From assembly GCA_044356835.1 (NCBI GenBank), contig JBIKVK010000248.1, forward strand, positions 1-5,303: a stretch of DNA of 5,303 nucleotides, read 5' to 3'. The stretch comes from SYIM01 sp044356835. GTDB lineage: Bacteria; Pseudomonadota; Gammaproteobacteria; Burkholderiales; Burkholderiaceae_E. The notes beneath the pieces were generated by a model, which worked only from the letters and a program-made list of their open reading frames with translations, had not been told where the DNA came from and searched no databases. This document shows positions 1 to 4,714 of the stretch, piece by piece; position 1 is the stretch's first letter; every line of letters starts with the position of its first letter. A program made the translations under genes and the position numbers.

Positions 1-56
1 TGGGTCGCGAAGTCCTCGAAAAGCCCTCGCTCGAAGTGGTCTACGAGCAGATCTGA
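1..56 (+). CDS. bchX: Chlorophyllide a reductase iron protein BchX, C-terminal end (partial)
   Basis: Only the last 17 complete codons are in the window, read from base 3 and ending at the TGA at 54-56 (GREVLEKPSLEVVYEQI). BchX is the NifH/BchL-like, 4Fe-4S, ATP-hydrolysing protein that passes electrons to BchY-BchZ. None of its diagnostic motifs (P-loop, cluster cysteines) is in view. The assignment rests on the open frame running in from the left, the tail sequence, and the position 18 bases before bchY, since bchX-bchY-bchZ is the standard order. It is probably cotranscribed with bchY. Confidence 0.75.
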   Translation, partial: GREVLEKPSLEVVYEQI

Positions 57-74
57 GCACAGGGTATCCCGCTC

Positions 75-1592
75 ATGAACGCACGACAGCCCATCCCTAT
101 CCTAGCCGAGGCAAGTTCCTCGGGTTGTCACGCGGGTGGTGACACGATGCGAGAGGCGGCGCTCAAGGCCGGAAAAAGCGAAACACTCGAGCGCTATGCA
201 GCCGACTATCCGAAGGGCCCCCACGATCAGCCGCAAAGCATGTGTCCCGCGTTCGGCTCCCTGCGCGTGGGCTTGCGGATGCGCCGGACGGCCACGCTGC
301 TCTCGGGTTCGGCCTGTTGTGTCTACGGCCTCACTTTTACCTCGCACTTTTACGGTGCCCGTCGCAGCGTTGGCTATGTCCCCTTCAACTCGGAAACGCT
401 GGTCACCGGGAAACTGTTCGAAGATATCCGCGAAGCGGTCTACCGTGAGGCTGACCCCGAGCGTTTCGACGCGCTGGTCGTGATCAATCTGTGTGTGCCC
501 ACCGCGAGCGGCGTACCCCTGCAACTCCTGCCCCGCGAAATCAACGGGGTCCGGATCATTGGCATTGATGTCCCGGGCTTCGGGGTGCCCACCCACGCCG
601 AGGCGAAGGACGTACTGGCGGGTGCGATGCTTCAGTATGCCATCGAGGAAGCCCGCGCGGGCCCGGTGGCGGCGCCCCGCAATCGCCCGAGCGAGGGCCC
701 CTCGGTCACTCTCCTGGGCGAGCTCTTCCCGGCCGATCCGATCGGCATCGGACAAATGCTGTCCACCCTTGGCTTGTCAGCGGGCCCCGTCGTCCCGACG
801 CGCGAATGGCGCGAGCTGTATGCCGCCCTGGACTGCCAGGTCGTTGCCGCGATCCACCCGTTCTATACGGCCAGCGTGCGCGCCTTTGAGGCAGCAGGGC
901 GGTCGGTGGTGGGCTCGGCGCCGGTGGGCTATGAGGGTACTGCGCAGTGGCTCGAGCGCATCGGTCGCGCGGCCGGTGTCAGCGAAGCCCGCATCGCTCA
1001 GGCGCGTCAGGCTGTATTGCCCCCGATCCGTCAGGCCCTTGAGCGAGCGCCGATCCGGGGCCGCATCACGGTGTCCGGGTATGAGGGCTCAGAGCTCTTG
1101 GTAGCCCGCTTGTTGATTGAGAGCGGTGCTGATGTGCCCTACGTGGGCTCGGCGTGCCCCAGGACTCCATTTTCAAATGATGACCGCGAATGGCTGGAGG
1201 CGCAGGGTACGGTCGTGCAGTACCGAGCCTCGCTCGAACAGGACCTCGCGGCGGTGGACGAGTTCCGTCCCGACCTCGCGATCGGAACCACACCCGTGGT
1301 CCAGGCGGCCAAGCAGAAGACCTTGCCCGCGCTCTATTTCACCAACCTGATCTCTGCCCGACCGCTGTTCGGAGTCGCTGGCGCAGGCTCGCTTGCCCAG
1401 GTCATCAATGCCGCGATCGCAAACAAGACCCGGTTTGACGAGATGAAGTCCTTCTTCGGTGAGGCGGGCGCAGGTGACCACGCGGGCGTCTGGGAAGGCC
1501 GGCCGATCGAGCGTCCGGCCTTTCGCGAGTCCGTACGACGGCGTAACGAAAAGGCCGCAGCGCGTCGCAAGGCTGAGGAGATGGGCCCATGA
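75..1592 (+). CDS. bchY: Chlorophyllide a reductase subunit Y (BchY)
   Basis: This 505-residue NifD/BchN-like subunit forms, with BchZ, the catalytic component of chlorophyllide a oxidoreductase. The enzyme reduces the C7=C8 bond of ring B to give a bacteriochlorin. Recognisable blocks are GPHDQPQSMCPAFGSLRVGL (residues 48-67), GSACCVYGL (78-86), SHFYGARRSVGYVPFNSETL (90-109) and VVINLCVPTASG (135-146). C57, C82 and C140 have the same spacing (25 and 58) as the three BchY cluster ligands I recall from Roseobacter denitrificans (C62, C87, C145), so the cluster site looks intact. Length is normal for the family. The ATG at 75 is chosen because it gives the usual short leader before the GCHAG segment (residues 17-21); its ribosome-binding site, AGGG at 61-64, is weak. 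The stop overlaps the bchZ start (ATGA). The C-terminus is rich in Arg, Lys and Glu. Confidence 0.97.
   Translation: MNARQPIPILAEASSSGCHAGGDTMREAALKAGKSETLERYAADYPKGPHDQPQSMCPAFGSLRVGLRMRRTATLLSGSACCVYGLTFTSHFYGARRSVGYVPFNSETLVTGKLFEDIREAVYREADPERFDALVVINLCVPTASGVPLQLLPREINGVRIIGIDVPGFGVPTHAEAKDVLAGAMLQYAIEEARAGPVAAPRNRPSEGPSVTLLGELFPADPIGIGQMLSTLGLSAGPVVPTREWRELYAALDCQVVAAIHPFYTASVRAFEAAGRSVVGSAPVGYEGTAQWLERIGRAAGVSEARIAQARQAVLPPIRQALERAPIRGRITVSGYEGSELLVARLLIESGADVPYVGSACPRTPFSNDDREWLEAQGTVVQYRASLEQDLAAVDEFRPDLAIGTTPVVQAAKQKTLPALYFTNLISARPLFGVAGAGSLAQVINAAIANKTRFDEMKSFFGEAGAGDHAGVWEGRPIERPAFRESVRRRNEKAAARRKAEEMGP
1575..1580 (+). promoter_or_regulatory. Ribosome-binding site of bchZ inside bchY
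   Basis: GAGGAG lies 8 bases before the ATG at 1589. It supports that start over the ATG at 1592, which forms a TGATG with the bchY stop. The 1589 start also puts the cluster cysteine at residue 35, its expected number. The arrangement suggests translational coupling, fitting equimolar BchY and BchZ. Confidence 0.7.
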
Positions 1593-3052
1593 TGGTGCTC
1601 GATCACGATCGGGCCGGCGGCTACTGGGGCGCGGTCTATGTGTTCACCGCGATCAAGGGACTGCAGGTGATCATTGATGGACCAGTCGGTTGCGAAAACC
1701 TTCCGGTGACCTCGGTGCTTCACTACACCGATGCCCTTCCGCCCCATGAACTGCCGATCGTCGTGACCGGTCTGGCCGAGGAACAGCTTGGCCGCGAGGG
1801 GACCGAGGGTGCGATGCGACGCGCTCACCAGGTGCTCGACCCTGACCTGCCTGCGGTCGTCGTGACTGGGTCTATTGCCGAAATGATCGGCGGCGGGGTC
1901 ACGCCCGAGGGCACGTCCATTCAGCGTTTCCTCCCCCGCACCATCGACGAGGATCAATGGCAGGCCGCCGACCGGGCAATGTACTGGCTTTGGACCGAGT
2001 ACGGCCCCAAGCGTGTGCCGGCGCTCAAGCCGCGTGTCGAGGGTGCGCGACCCAAGGTGAACCTTATCGGCCCGTGCTATGGCACCTTCAACATGCCCAG
2101 CGATCTTGCCGAAATCCGGCGACTGGTCGAAGGCATTGGCGCCGAAGTGAATATGGTGTTCCCGCTGGGCTCGCATCTGGCCGATGTGGCCCGACTCGCG
2201 GACGCCGAGGTCAACATTTGCCTTTACCGTGAATACGGTCGAATGCTCTGCGAGGCCCTTGAGCGGCCCTATCTGCAGGCGCCGATCGGTCTGCACAGCA
2301 CCACCCGGTTCTTGCGTAGCCTCGGCGAATTGCTGGGGCTTGACCCCGAGCCCTTCATTGAGCGTGAAAAGCACAGCACGATCAAGCCCGTCTGGGACCT
2401 TTGGCGCTCGGTCACGCAAGACTTCTTCGGCACGGCCAGTTTCGCAATCGTTGCCACCGACACCTATGCACGGGGTGTGCGCAACTTTCTTGAAACCGAA
2501 CTCGGCTTGCCCTGCAATTTCGCCGTCTCGCGAAAGCCCGGATCCAAGACCGACAATGAAGCCATTCGGTCGCTATGCCACGATCGCCCACCGCTCGTGA
2601 TGTTCGGCAGTTACAACGAACGCATGTATCTGGCTGAACGGGGGGCTCGCGCGACCTTCATCCCAGCCTCCTTCCCGGGTGCCCTGATCCGACGGCATAC
2701 GGGCACCCCATTTATGGGCTACGCCGGAGCGACGTATCTGGTTCAAGAGTTCTGCAACGCCCTGTTTGATGCGCTTTTTCACATCCTTCCGCTATCGACT
2801 GACCTCGACCGGGTCACGCCCACGCCCACCGGCATGTCCAACATTGATCACCGCGCCTTGCAGTGGGATGAGCCCGCGCGGGAGCTGCTGGCCGAACGCG
2901 TCGCACTCGAGCCCGTGCTGGTCCAGATCTCGGCGGCCAAGCGCCTTCGGGATGCGGCCGAGAGGGCTGCCCGCGAGGTCGGAGAAGATCGGGTGACCCT
3001 CGAACGAATGCGCGCGGTCGCCGGCCTGCCGAGGGAGACCGTCGATGCCTGA
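1589..3052 (+). CDS. bchZ: Chlorophyllide a reductase subunit Z (BchZ)
   Basis: This 487-residue NifK/BchB-like partner of BchY completes the catalytic component of chlorophyllide a oxidoreductase. The N-terminus VLDHDRAGGYWGAVYVFTA (residues 3-21) and DGPVGCENLPVTSVLHYTDA (30-49) are close to other BchZ proteins as I remember them. C35 matches the reported BchZ cluster ligand. Further family blocks are GPCYGTFNMPSDLAEIRRLV (about 154-173) and HTGTPFMGYAGATYLVQEF (about 371-389). A C-terminal domain resembling the light-independent protochlorophyllide reductase tail spans about 424-475 and contains QISAAKRLRDAAERAAR. Length is normal and there is no frameshift. The start overlaps the bchY stop, and the last eight bases overlap a short candidate ORF leading to pufB. 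In related bacteria, puf transcription can also begin near this end of bchZ; I cannot place a promoter here. Confidence 0.97.
   Translation: MMVLDHDRAGGYWGAVYVFTAIKGLQVIIDGPVGCENLPVTSVLHYTDALPPHELPIVVTGLAEEQLGREGTEGAMRRAHQVLDPDLPAVVVTGSIAEMIGGGVTPEGTSIQRFLPRTIDEDQWQAADRAMYWLWTEYGPKRVPALKPRVEGARPKVNLIGPCYGTFNMPSDLAEIRRLVEGIGAEVNMVFPLGSHLADVARLADAEVNICLYREYGRMLCEALERPYLQAPIGLHSTTRFLRSLGELLGLDPEPFIEREKHSTIKPVWDLWRSVTQDFFGTASFAIVATDTYARGVRNFLETELGLPCNFAVSRKPGSKTDNEAIRSLCHDRPPLVMFGSYNERMYLAERGARATFIPASFPGALIRRHTGTPFMGYAGATYLVQEFCNALFDALFHILPLSTDLDRVTPTPTGMSNIDHRALQWDEPARELLAERVALEPVLVQISAAKRLRDAAERAAREVGEDRVTLERMRAVAGLPRETVDA
3031..3037 (+). promoter_or_regulatory. Shine-Dalgarno-like site inside the end of bchZ
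   Basis: GAGGGAG lies 7 bases before the ATG at 3045, a good spacing for a ribosome-binding site. It sits within bchZ codons, so it could be coincidence. It is the main reason to take the 3045-3206 frame seriously. Confidence 0.4.
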
Positions 3053-3206
3053 TGAGCCCAACAATGCTGTCTCTGCCTTCTCCTCGAACAATGTCCGCAT
3101 CGACCGGACAGACCGTACGTCGTGGCGCGGTGCCGCGGCTGCCTGTTCCACGCGGGCCCAGCGTGGATTGGCCGACAAGGCCACCTCTATGGAGAACATC
3201 CCATGA
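3045..3206 (+). CDS. Candidate 53-residue ORF at the pufQ position, function unknown
   Basis: This open frame starts at the ATG at 3045, overlapping bchZ by eight bases. It ends with a TGA that overlaps the pufB start as ATGA (3203-3206). It reads MPDEPNNAVSAFSSNN and continues polar and basic, with Arg, Ala, Ser and Asn prominent, one Cys and no membrane segment. It is therefore not a PufQ homologue by composition, although pufQ occupies this place in Rhodobacter. Support for translation: a well-placed GAGGGAG upstream, tight overlaps at both ends, and about 72% G or C in third codon positions by hand count (38 of 53). Against it: short length, no recognised family, and a rival 52-codon frame from ATG 3052 to TGA 3210. 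It may be a coupling or leader ORF carrying ribosomes from bchZ to pufB, or simply an untranslated leader that happens to be open. Confidence 0.35.
   Translation: MPDEPNNAVSAFSSNNVRIDRTDRTSWRGAAAACSTRAQRGLADKATSMENIP
3092..3110. repeat. Perfect inverted repeat TGTCCG-N7-CGGACA upstream of pufB
   Basis: TGTCCG at 3092-3097 and CGGACA at 3105-3110 are exact reverse complements around a 7-base spacer. The outer bases read TGT-N13-ACA, one base longer than the TGT-N12-ACA consensus of the photosynthesis repressor PpsR/CrtJ. It lies 93 bases before pufB, where puf regulation is expected. It may be an operator, an RNA hairpin in the puf leader, or chance. Confidence 0.4.
3147..3167 (+). other. Predicted stem-loop in the pufB leader
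   Basis: TCCACGC (3147-3153) pairs perfectly with GCGTGGA (3161-3167) around a 7-base loop, GGGCCCA. The hairpin ends 23 bases before the GGAG that serves pufB. No T-run follows, so it is not a standard intrinsic terminator. A 5' stem-loop could protect the pufB message or influence its initiation; this is inference. Confidence 0.4.
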
Positions 3207-3349
3207 GTGATAAGCAAAGCATCTCCGGACTGACCGACGAGGAAGCCCAGGAGTTTCACACCTACTACATGCAGGGCCTGGTGGGCTTCACGGCAATCGC
3301 CGTGGTGGCACACATCCTCGTCTGGGCCTGGCGTCCCTGGTTCAACTGA
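3203..3349 (+). CDS. pufB: Light-harvesting 1 (LH1) beta polypeptide
   Basis: This 48-residue core-antenna beta chain forms, with PufA, the LH1 ring around the reaction centre in the cytoplasmic membrane. The soluble N-terminus SGLTDEEAQEF (residues 8-18) precedes one membrane helix (about 21-42) and the aromatic tail WAWRPWF (41-47). H37 is the expected bacteriochlorophyll ligand. H19, 18 residues earlier, is the second conserved beta histidine. The ATG at 3203 is preferred because it gives the family length and follows GGAG (3191-3194) by 8 bases. The frame is open further upstream, but that extension looks nothing like an antenna protein. A short gap containing the next ribosome-binding site leads not to pufA, as usual, but to a 74-codon gene. 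From memory the helix resembles Rubrivivax-type beta chains. Confidence 0.96.
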   Translation: MSDKQSISGLTDEEAQEFHTYYMQGLVGFTAIAVVAHILVWAWRPWFN

Positions 3350-3358
3350 CCTCCGTAC

Positions 3359-3364
3359 AAGGAG
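3359..3364 (+). promoter_or_regulatory. Strong ribosome-binding site of the 74-codon ORF
   Basis: AAGGAG ends 5 bases before the ATG at 3370. Together with the matching site before pufA it shows that this small gene has its own initiation signal. CTCC at 3351-3354 could pair with GGAG at 3361-3364, but a four-pair stem is too weak to claim control. Confidence 0.65.
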
Positions 3365-3369
3365 TAGCC

Positions 3370-3594
3370 ATGAATCCACAGACTGGCGGTTCGATTCGAC
3401 ATGACCCCAGAGGCGATTCCTTCGCCTTTCAATGCATCTTCTGCCTCAGCTTCGCACTGCTGTTCGTCGTGGCTTTGGTAGCACAGATGCTGCTGCTTCC
3501 GTGGCGTTCCTGGCTTCCTGGTGCCGAGGCCGGCAAGAACCTATTCAGTGGTGTCAGGGCGGCGGTGTACACCCTGATGTCCCATCTGGTCTGA
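3370..3594 (+). CDS. 74-residue single-span membrane protein between pufB and pufA, beta-antenna-like, unnamed
   Basis: I do not recognise a named gene. The protein has a polar N-terminus (1-17), one strongly hydrophobic segment (about 18-43), the aromatic-basic motif LPWRSWLPG (43-51), and a 23-residue tail ending SHLV. By positive charges on the N-side plus similarity to beta chains, I infer the N-terminus is cytoplasmic. Aligned without gaps to PufB residues 17-48, residues 19-50 give 8 identities in 32 (F20, A35, V37, A38, L41, W45, R46, W48). PufB H19 and H37 correspond to Q21 and Q39, so both histidines are replaced while the 18-residue spacing is kept. It would lack the normal bacteriochlorophyll ligand. 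It has its own AAGGAG, codon use like its neighbours, and its stop abuts the pufA ribosome-binding site. It may be an LH1 accessory subunit, comparable in role to PufX, protein W or the Blastochloris gamma chain, or a degenerated beta copy. It is not PufQ. Coding is likely; the beta relationship is tentative. Confidence 0.85.
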   Translation: MNPQTGGSIRHDPRGDSFAFQCIFCLSFALLFVVALVAQMLLLPWRSWLPGAEAGKNLFSGVRAAVYTLMSHLV

Positions 3595-3600
3595 AAGGAG
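3594..3600 (+). promoter_or_regulatory. Ribosome-binding site of pufA
   Basis: AAAGGAG ends 8 bases before the ATG at 3609 and shares a base with the stop codon of the preceding ORF. It fixes the pufA start at 3609 even though the frame is open from an ATG at 3432. Confidence 0.75.
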
Positions 3601-3608
3601 TGATCTTT

Positions 3609-3791
3609 ATGTGGCGTGTCTGGAAACTCTACGACCCACTGCGCGCGATGGCCGTGCAAGGTGTTTTCCTGTTTGGCTTGGCAGCGATGATTCATCTGAT
3701 CCTGCTAAGCACGACCAATTTCAACTGGCTCGACGGTATGACGCAGGCGCAGTATCAGGCGGCCAAGGCGGCTGCTTCTGCGAAGAAGTAA
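3609..3791 (+). CDS. pufA: Light-harvesting 1 (LH1) alpha polypeptide
   Basis: This 60-residue core-antenna alpha chain pairs with PufB and binds bacteriochlorophyll a and carotenoid in the LH1 ring. MWRVWKLYDPLRA (residues 1-13) is the typical cytoplasmic N-terminus. One membrane helix runs from about 13 to 34. H29 in AAMIHLILLST is the bacteriochlorophyll ligand, followed by NFNWLDG (37-43). The tail is Ala/Lys/Gln-rich and ends AAASAKK. The start is set by AAAGGAG at 3594-3600 and by family length. From memory it resembles the Rubrivivax alpha chain, including RAMxxQxVFL and FNWLDG. It is separated from pufB by 259 bases holding an extra gene, which is unusual. A strong stem-loop follows its stop. 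Confidence 0.96.
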   Translation: MWRVWKLYDPLRAMAVQGVFLFGLAAMIHLILLSTTNFNWLDGMTQAQYQAAKAAASAKK

Positions 3792-3796
3792 GACCT

Positions 3797-3847
3797 CGCA
3801 GGCGTGAACGACGGCGGCGCGGTGTTCTCACCGAGCCGCCGCCTGCG
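3797..3847 (+). ncRNA. pufA-pufL intercistronic stem-loop (mRNA stability or processing element)
   Basis: CGGCGGC (3812-3818) pairs with GCCGCCG (3835-3841). After one G-A mismatch, CGGTG (3820-3824) pairs with CACCG (3829-3833) around a TTCT loop. A basal stem, CGCAGG (3797-3802) with CCTGCG (3842-3847), forms if 3803-3811 bulges out, giving 18 pairs in all. There is no T-run, so it is unlikely to be a full terminator. In Rhodobacter, a hairpin at this exact place blocks 3'-to-5' decay and keeps pufBA mRNA more abundant than pufLM, matching the many antenna subunits per reaction centre. The same role is inferred here. It would protect pufB, the 74-codon ORF and pufA together. Confidence 0.8.
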
Positions 3848-3856
3848 GTGATTTCT

Positions 3857-3862
3857 GGAGGG
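3857..3862 (+). promoter_or_regulatory. Ribosome-binding site of pufL
   Basis: GGAGGG ends 7 bases before the ATG at 3870. This spacing favours 3870 over the in-frame ATG at 3876, and gives the MAxLSFERKYR N-terminus normal for L subunits. It lies 9 bases after the intercistronic stem-loop. Confidence 0.75.
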
Positions 3863-3869
3863 CTGTCAG

Positions 3870-4694
3870 ATGGCCATGTTGAGTTTTGAACGTAAGTACC
3901 GAGTACGCGGCGGCACCCTTTTGGGTGGTGACCTGTTCGATTTTTGGGTCGGGCCGTTCTACGTCGGGTTTTTCGGCATCACCACGATTTTTTTTGCTGT
4001 CGTAGGAACGGCGCTGCTGCTTTACGGTGCATCGCTTGGCCCGACCTGGAATCTCTGGCAGATCAACGTCGCACCGCCCGATCTCAAGTACGGCCTGGGG
4101 CTTGCGCCACTGAAGGAAGGTGGACTGTGGCAGCTCATCACGGTGTGTGCCATCGGTGCGTTTGGTTCCTGGGCATTGCGAGAAGTCGAGATCAGCCGAA
4201 AGCTCGGCATTGGCTTTCACGTGCCCGTGGCATTCAGCGTCGCGATTTTCGCTTACGTCACCCTGGTGGTGATCCGGCCCATTCTGCTCGGCGCCTGGGG
4301 GCACGGCTTTCCCTACGGCATTCTCAGTCACCTCGACTGGGTCTCGAACGTCGGCTACCAGTACCTGCACTTTCACTACAATCCCGCGCACATGATTGCG
4401 GTATCGTTGTTTTTTACAACGACCTTTGCGCTCGCGCTTCACGGGTCCCTGATCCTCTCCTCGACCAATCCGGCTCGCGGTGAGACGGTTAAGACGCCCG
4501 AGCATGAGGACACGTTCTTTCGCGACACCATCGGGTACTCGATCGGTACGCTGGGTATCCATCGCCTTGGCCTGTTTCTCGCACTGTCGGCCGGATTCTT
4601 CAGCGCCGTATGTATCGTGATCAGCGGGCCGTTTTGGACGCGCGGCTGGCCTGAGTGGTGGGGTTGGTGGTTGCGCCTGCCCATCTGGTCCTGA
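3870..4694 (+). CDS. pufL: Photosynthetic reaction centre L subunit
   Basis: This 274-residue protein has five membrane helices (about 33-56, 85-112, 116-140, 171-199, 226-250). With M it holds the special pair, accessory bacteriochlorophylls, bacteriopheophytins, quinones and non-haem iron. Ligands are visible one number above mature Rhodobacter sphaeroides numbering: H154 (accessory bacteriochlorophyll), H169 (hydrogen bond to the special pair), H174 (special-pair ligand, in NPAH), and H191 and H231 (iron). E105 and the QB-pocket residues E213, D214 and S224 are also kept. N-terminal LSFERKYRVRGGTLLGGDLF and GYSIGTLGIHRLGL are diagnostic. The C-terminus stops at PIWS, a common length for proteins that lack the longer Rhodobacter tail. 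Twenty bases separate it from pufM. One segment near residues 178-185 uses T-rich codons and forms a hairpin. Confidence 0.98.
   Translation: MAMLSFERKYRVRGGTLLGGDLFDFWVGPFYVGFFGITTIFFAVVGTALLLYGASLGPTWNLWQINVAPPDLKYGLGLAPLKEGGLWQLITVCAIGAFGSWALREVEISRKLGIGFHVPVAFSVAIFAYVTLVVIRPILLGAWGHGFPYGILSHLDWVSNVGYQYLHFHYNPAHMIAVSLFFTTTFALALHGSLILSSTNPARGETVKTPEHEDTFFRDTIGYSIGTLGIHRLGLFLALSAGFFSAVCIVISGPFWTRGWPEWWGWWLRLPIWS
4404..4422 (+). other. Perfect stem-loop inside pufL
   Basis: TCGTTGT (4404-4410) pairs with ACAACGA (4416-4422) around five T. It is made of T-rich and A-ending codons unlike most of the gene, encoding Ser, Leu, Phe, Phe, Thr and Thr. It could affect RNA decay or be a by-product of a hydrophobic segment. 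Confidence 0.35.
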
Positions 4695-4703
4695 GCCCAG
4701 CCC

Positions 4704-4707
4704 GGAG
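4704..4707 (+). promoter_or_regulatory. Ribosome-binding site of pufM
   Basis: GGAG lies 7 bases before the ATG at 4715, within the short pufL-pufM gap. It supports the start that gives MPEYQN. Confidence 0.65.
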
Positions 4708-4714
4708 AATCGTC

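Noticed and set aside
1334..2419. Long open frame on the minus strand (361 codons) opposite bchY and bchZ
   Set aside because: It is antisense to two well-conserved genes. Long opposite-strand frames are expected in GC-rich coding DNA, and the translation shows no recognisable domain.
3122..3202. In-frame upstream extension of pufB from an ATG at 3122
   Set aside because: The added 27 residues do not resemble an antenna N-terminus. The ATG at 3203 has a proper ribosome-binding site and gives the normal length.
3052..3210. Second short frame (52 codons) starting at a TGATG with the bchZ stop
   Set aside because: Only about half of its third codon positions are G or C by hand count, against about 72% in the overlapping 3045 frame. 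It is also Pro/Arg/Ser-rich, as expected of an out-of-frame reading.
3351..3364. CTCC/GGAG pairing that could mask the ribosome-binding site of the 74-codon ORF
   Set aside because: Only four base pairs with a six-base loop; too weak and too likely by chance.
3370..3594. Identification of the 74-codon ORF as PufX or PufQ
   Set aside because: Only the final HLV and overall size recall PufX, and PufX normally follows pufM. PufQ differs in sequence and lies before pufB. Neither name is justified.
3432..3608. N-terminal extension of pufA from an ATG at 3432
   Set aside because: It runs out of frame through the 74-codon ORF. The pufA start at 3609 has a strong ribosome-binding site and matches alpha-chain N-termini.
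3797..3847. Intrinsic terminator after pufA
   Set aside because: The stem is strong but no run of T follows, and pufL starts 23 bases later. A stability or processing hairpin fits better.
3828..4562. Minus-strand open frame of 244 codons opposite pufL
   Set aside because: It is a shadow of pufL: polar low-complexity composition, no family features, and no supporting neighbours on that strand.
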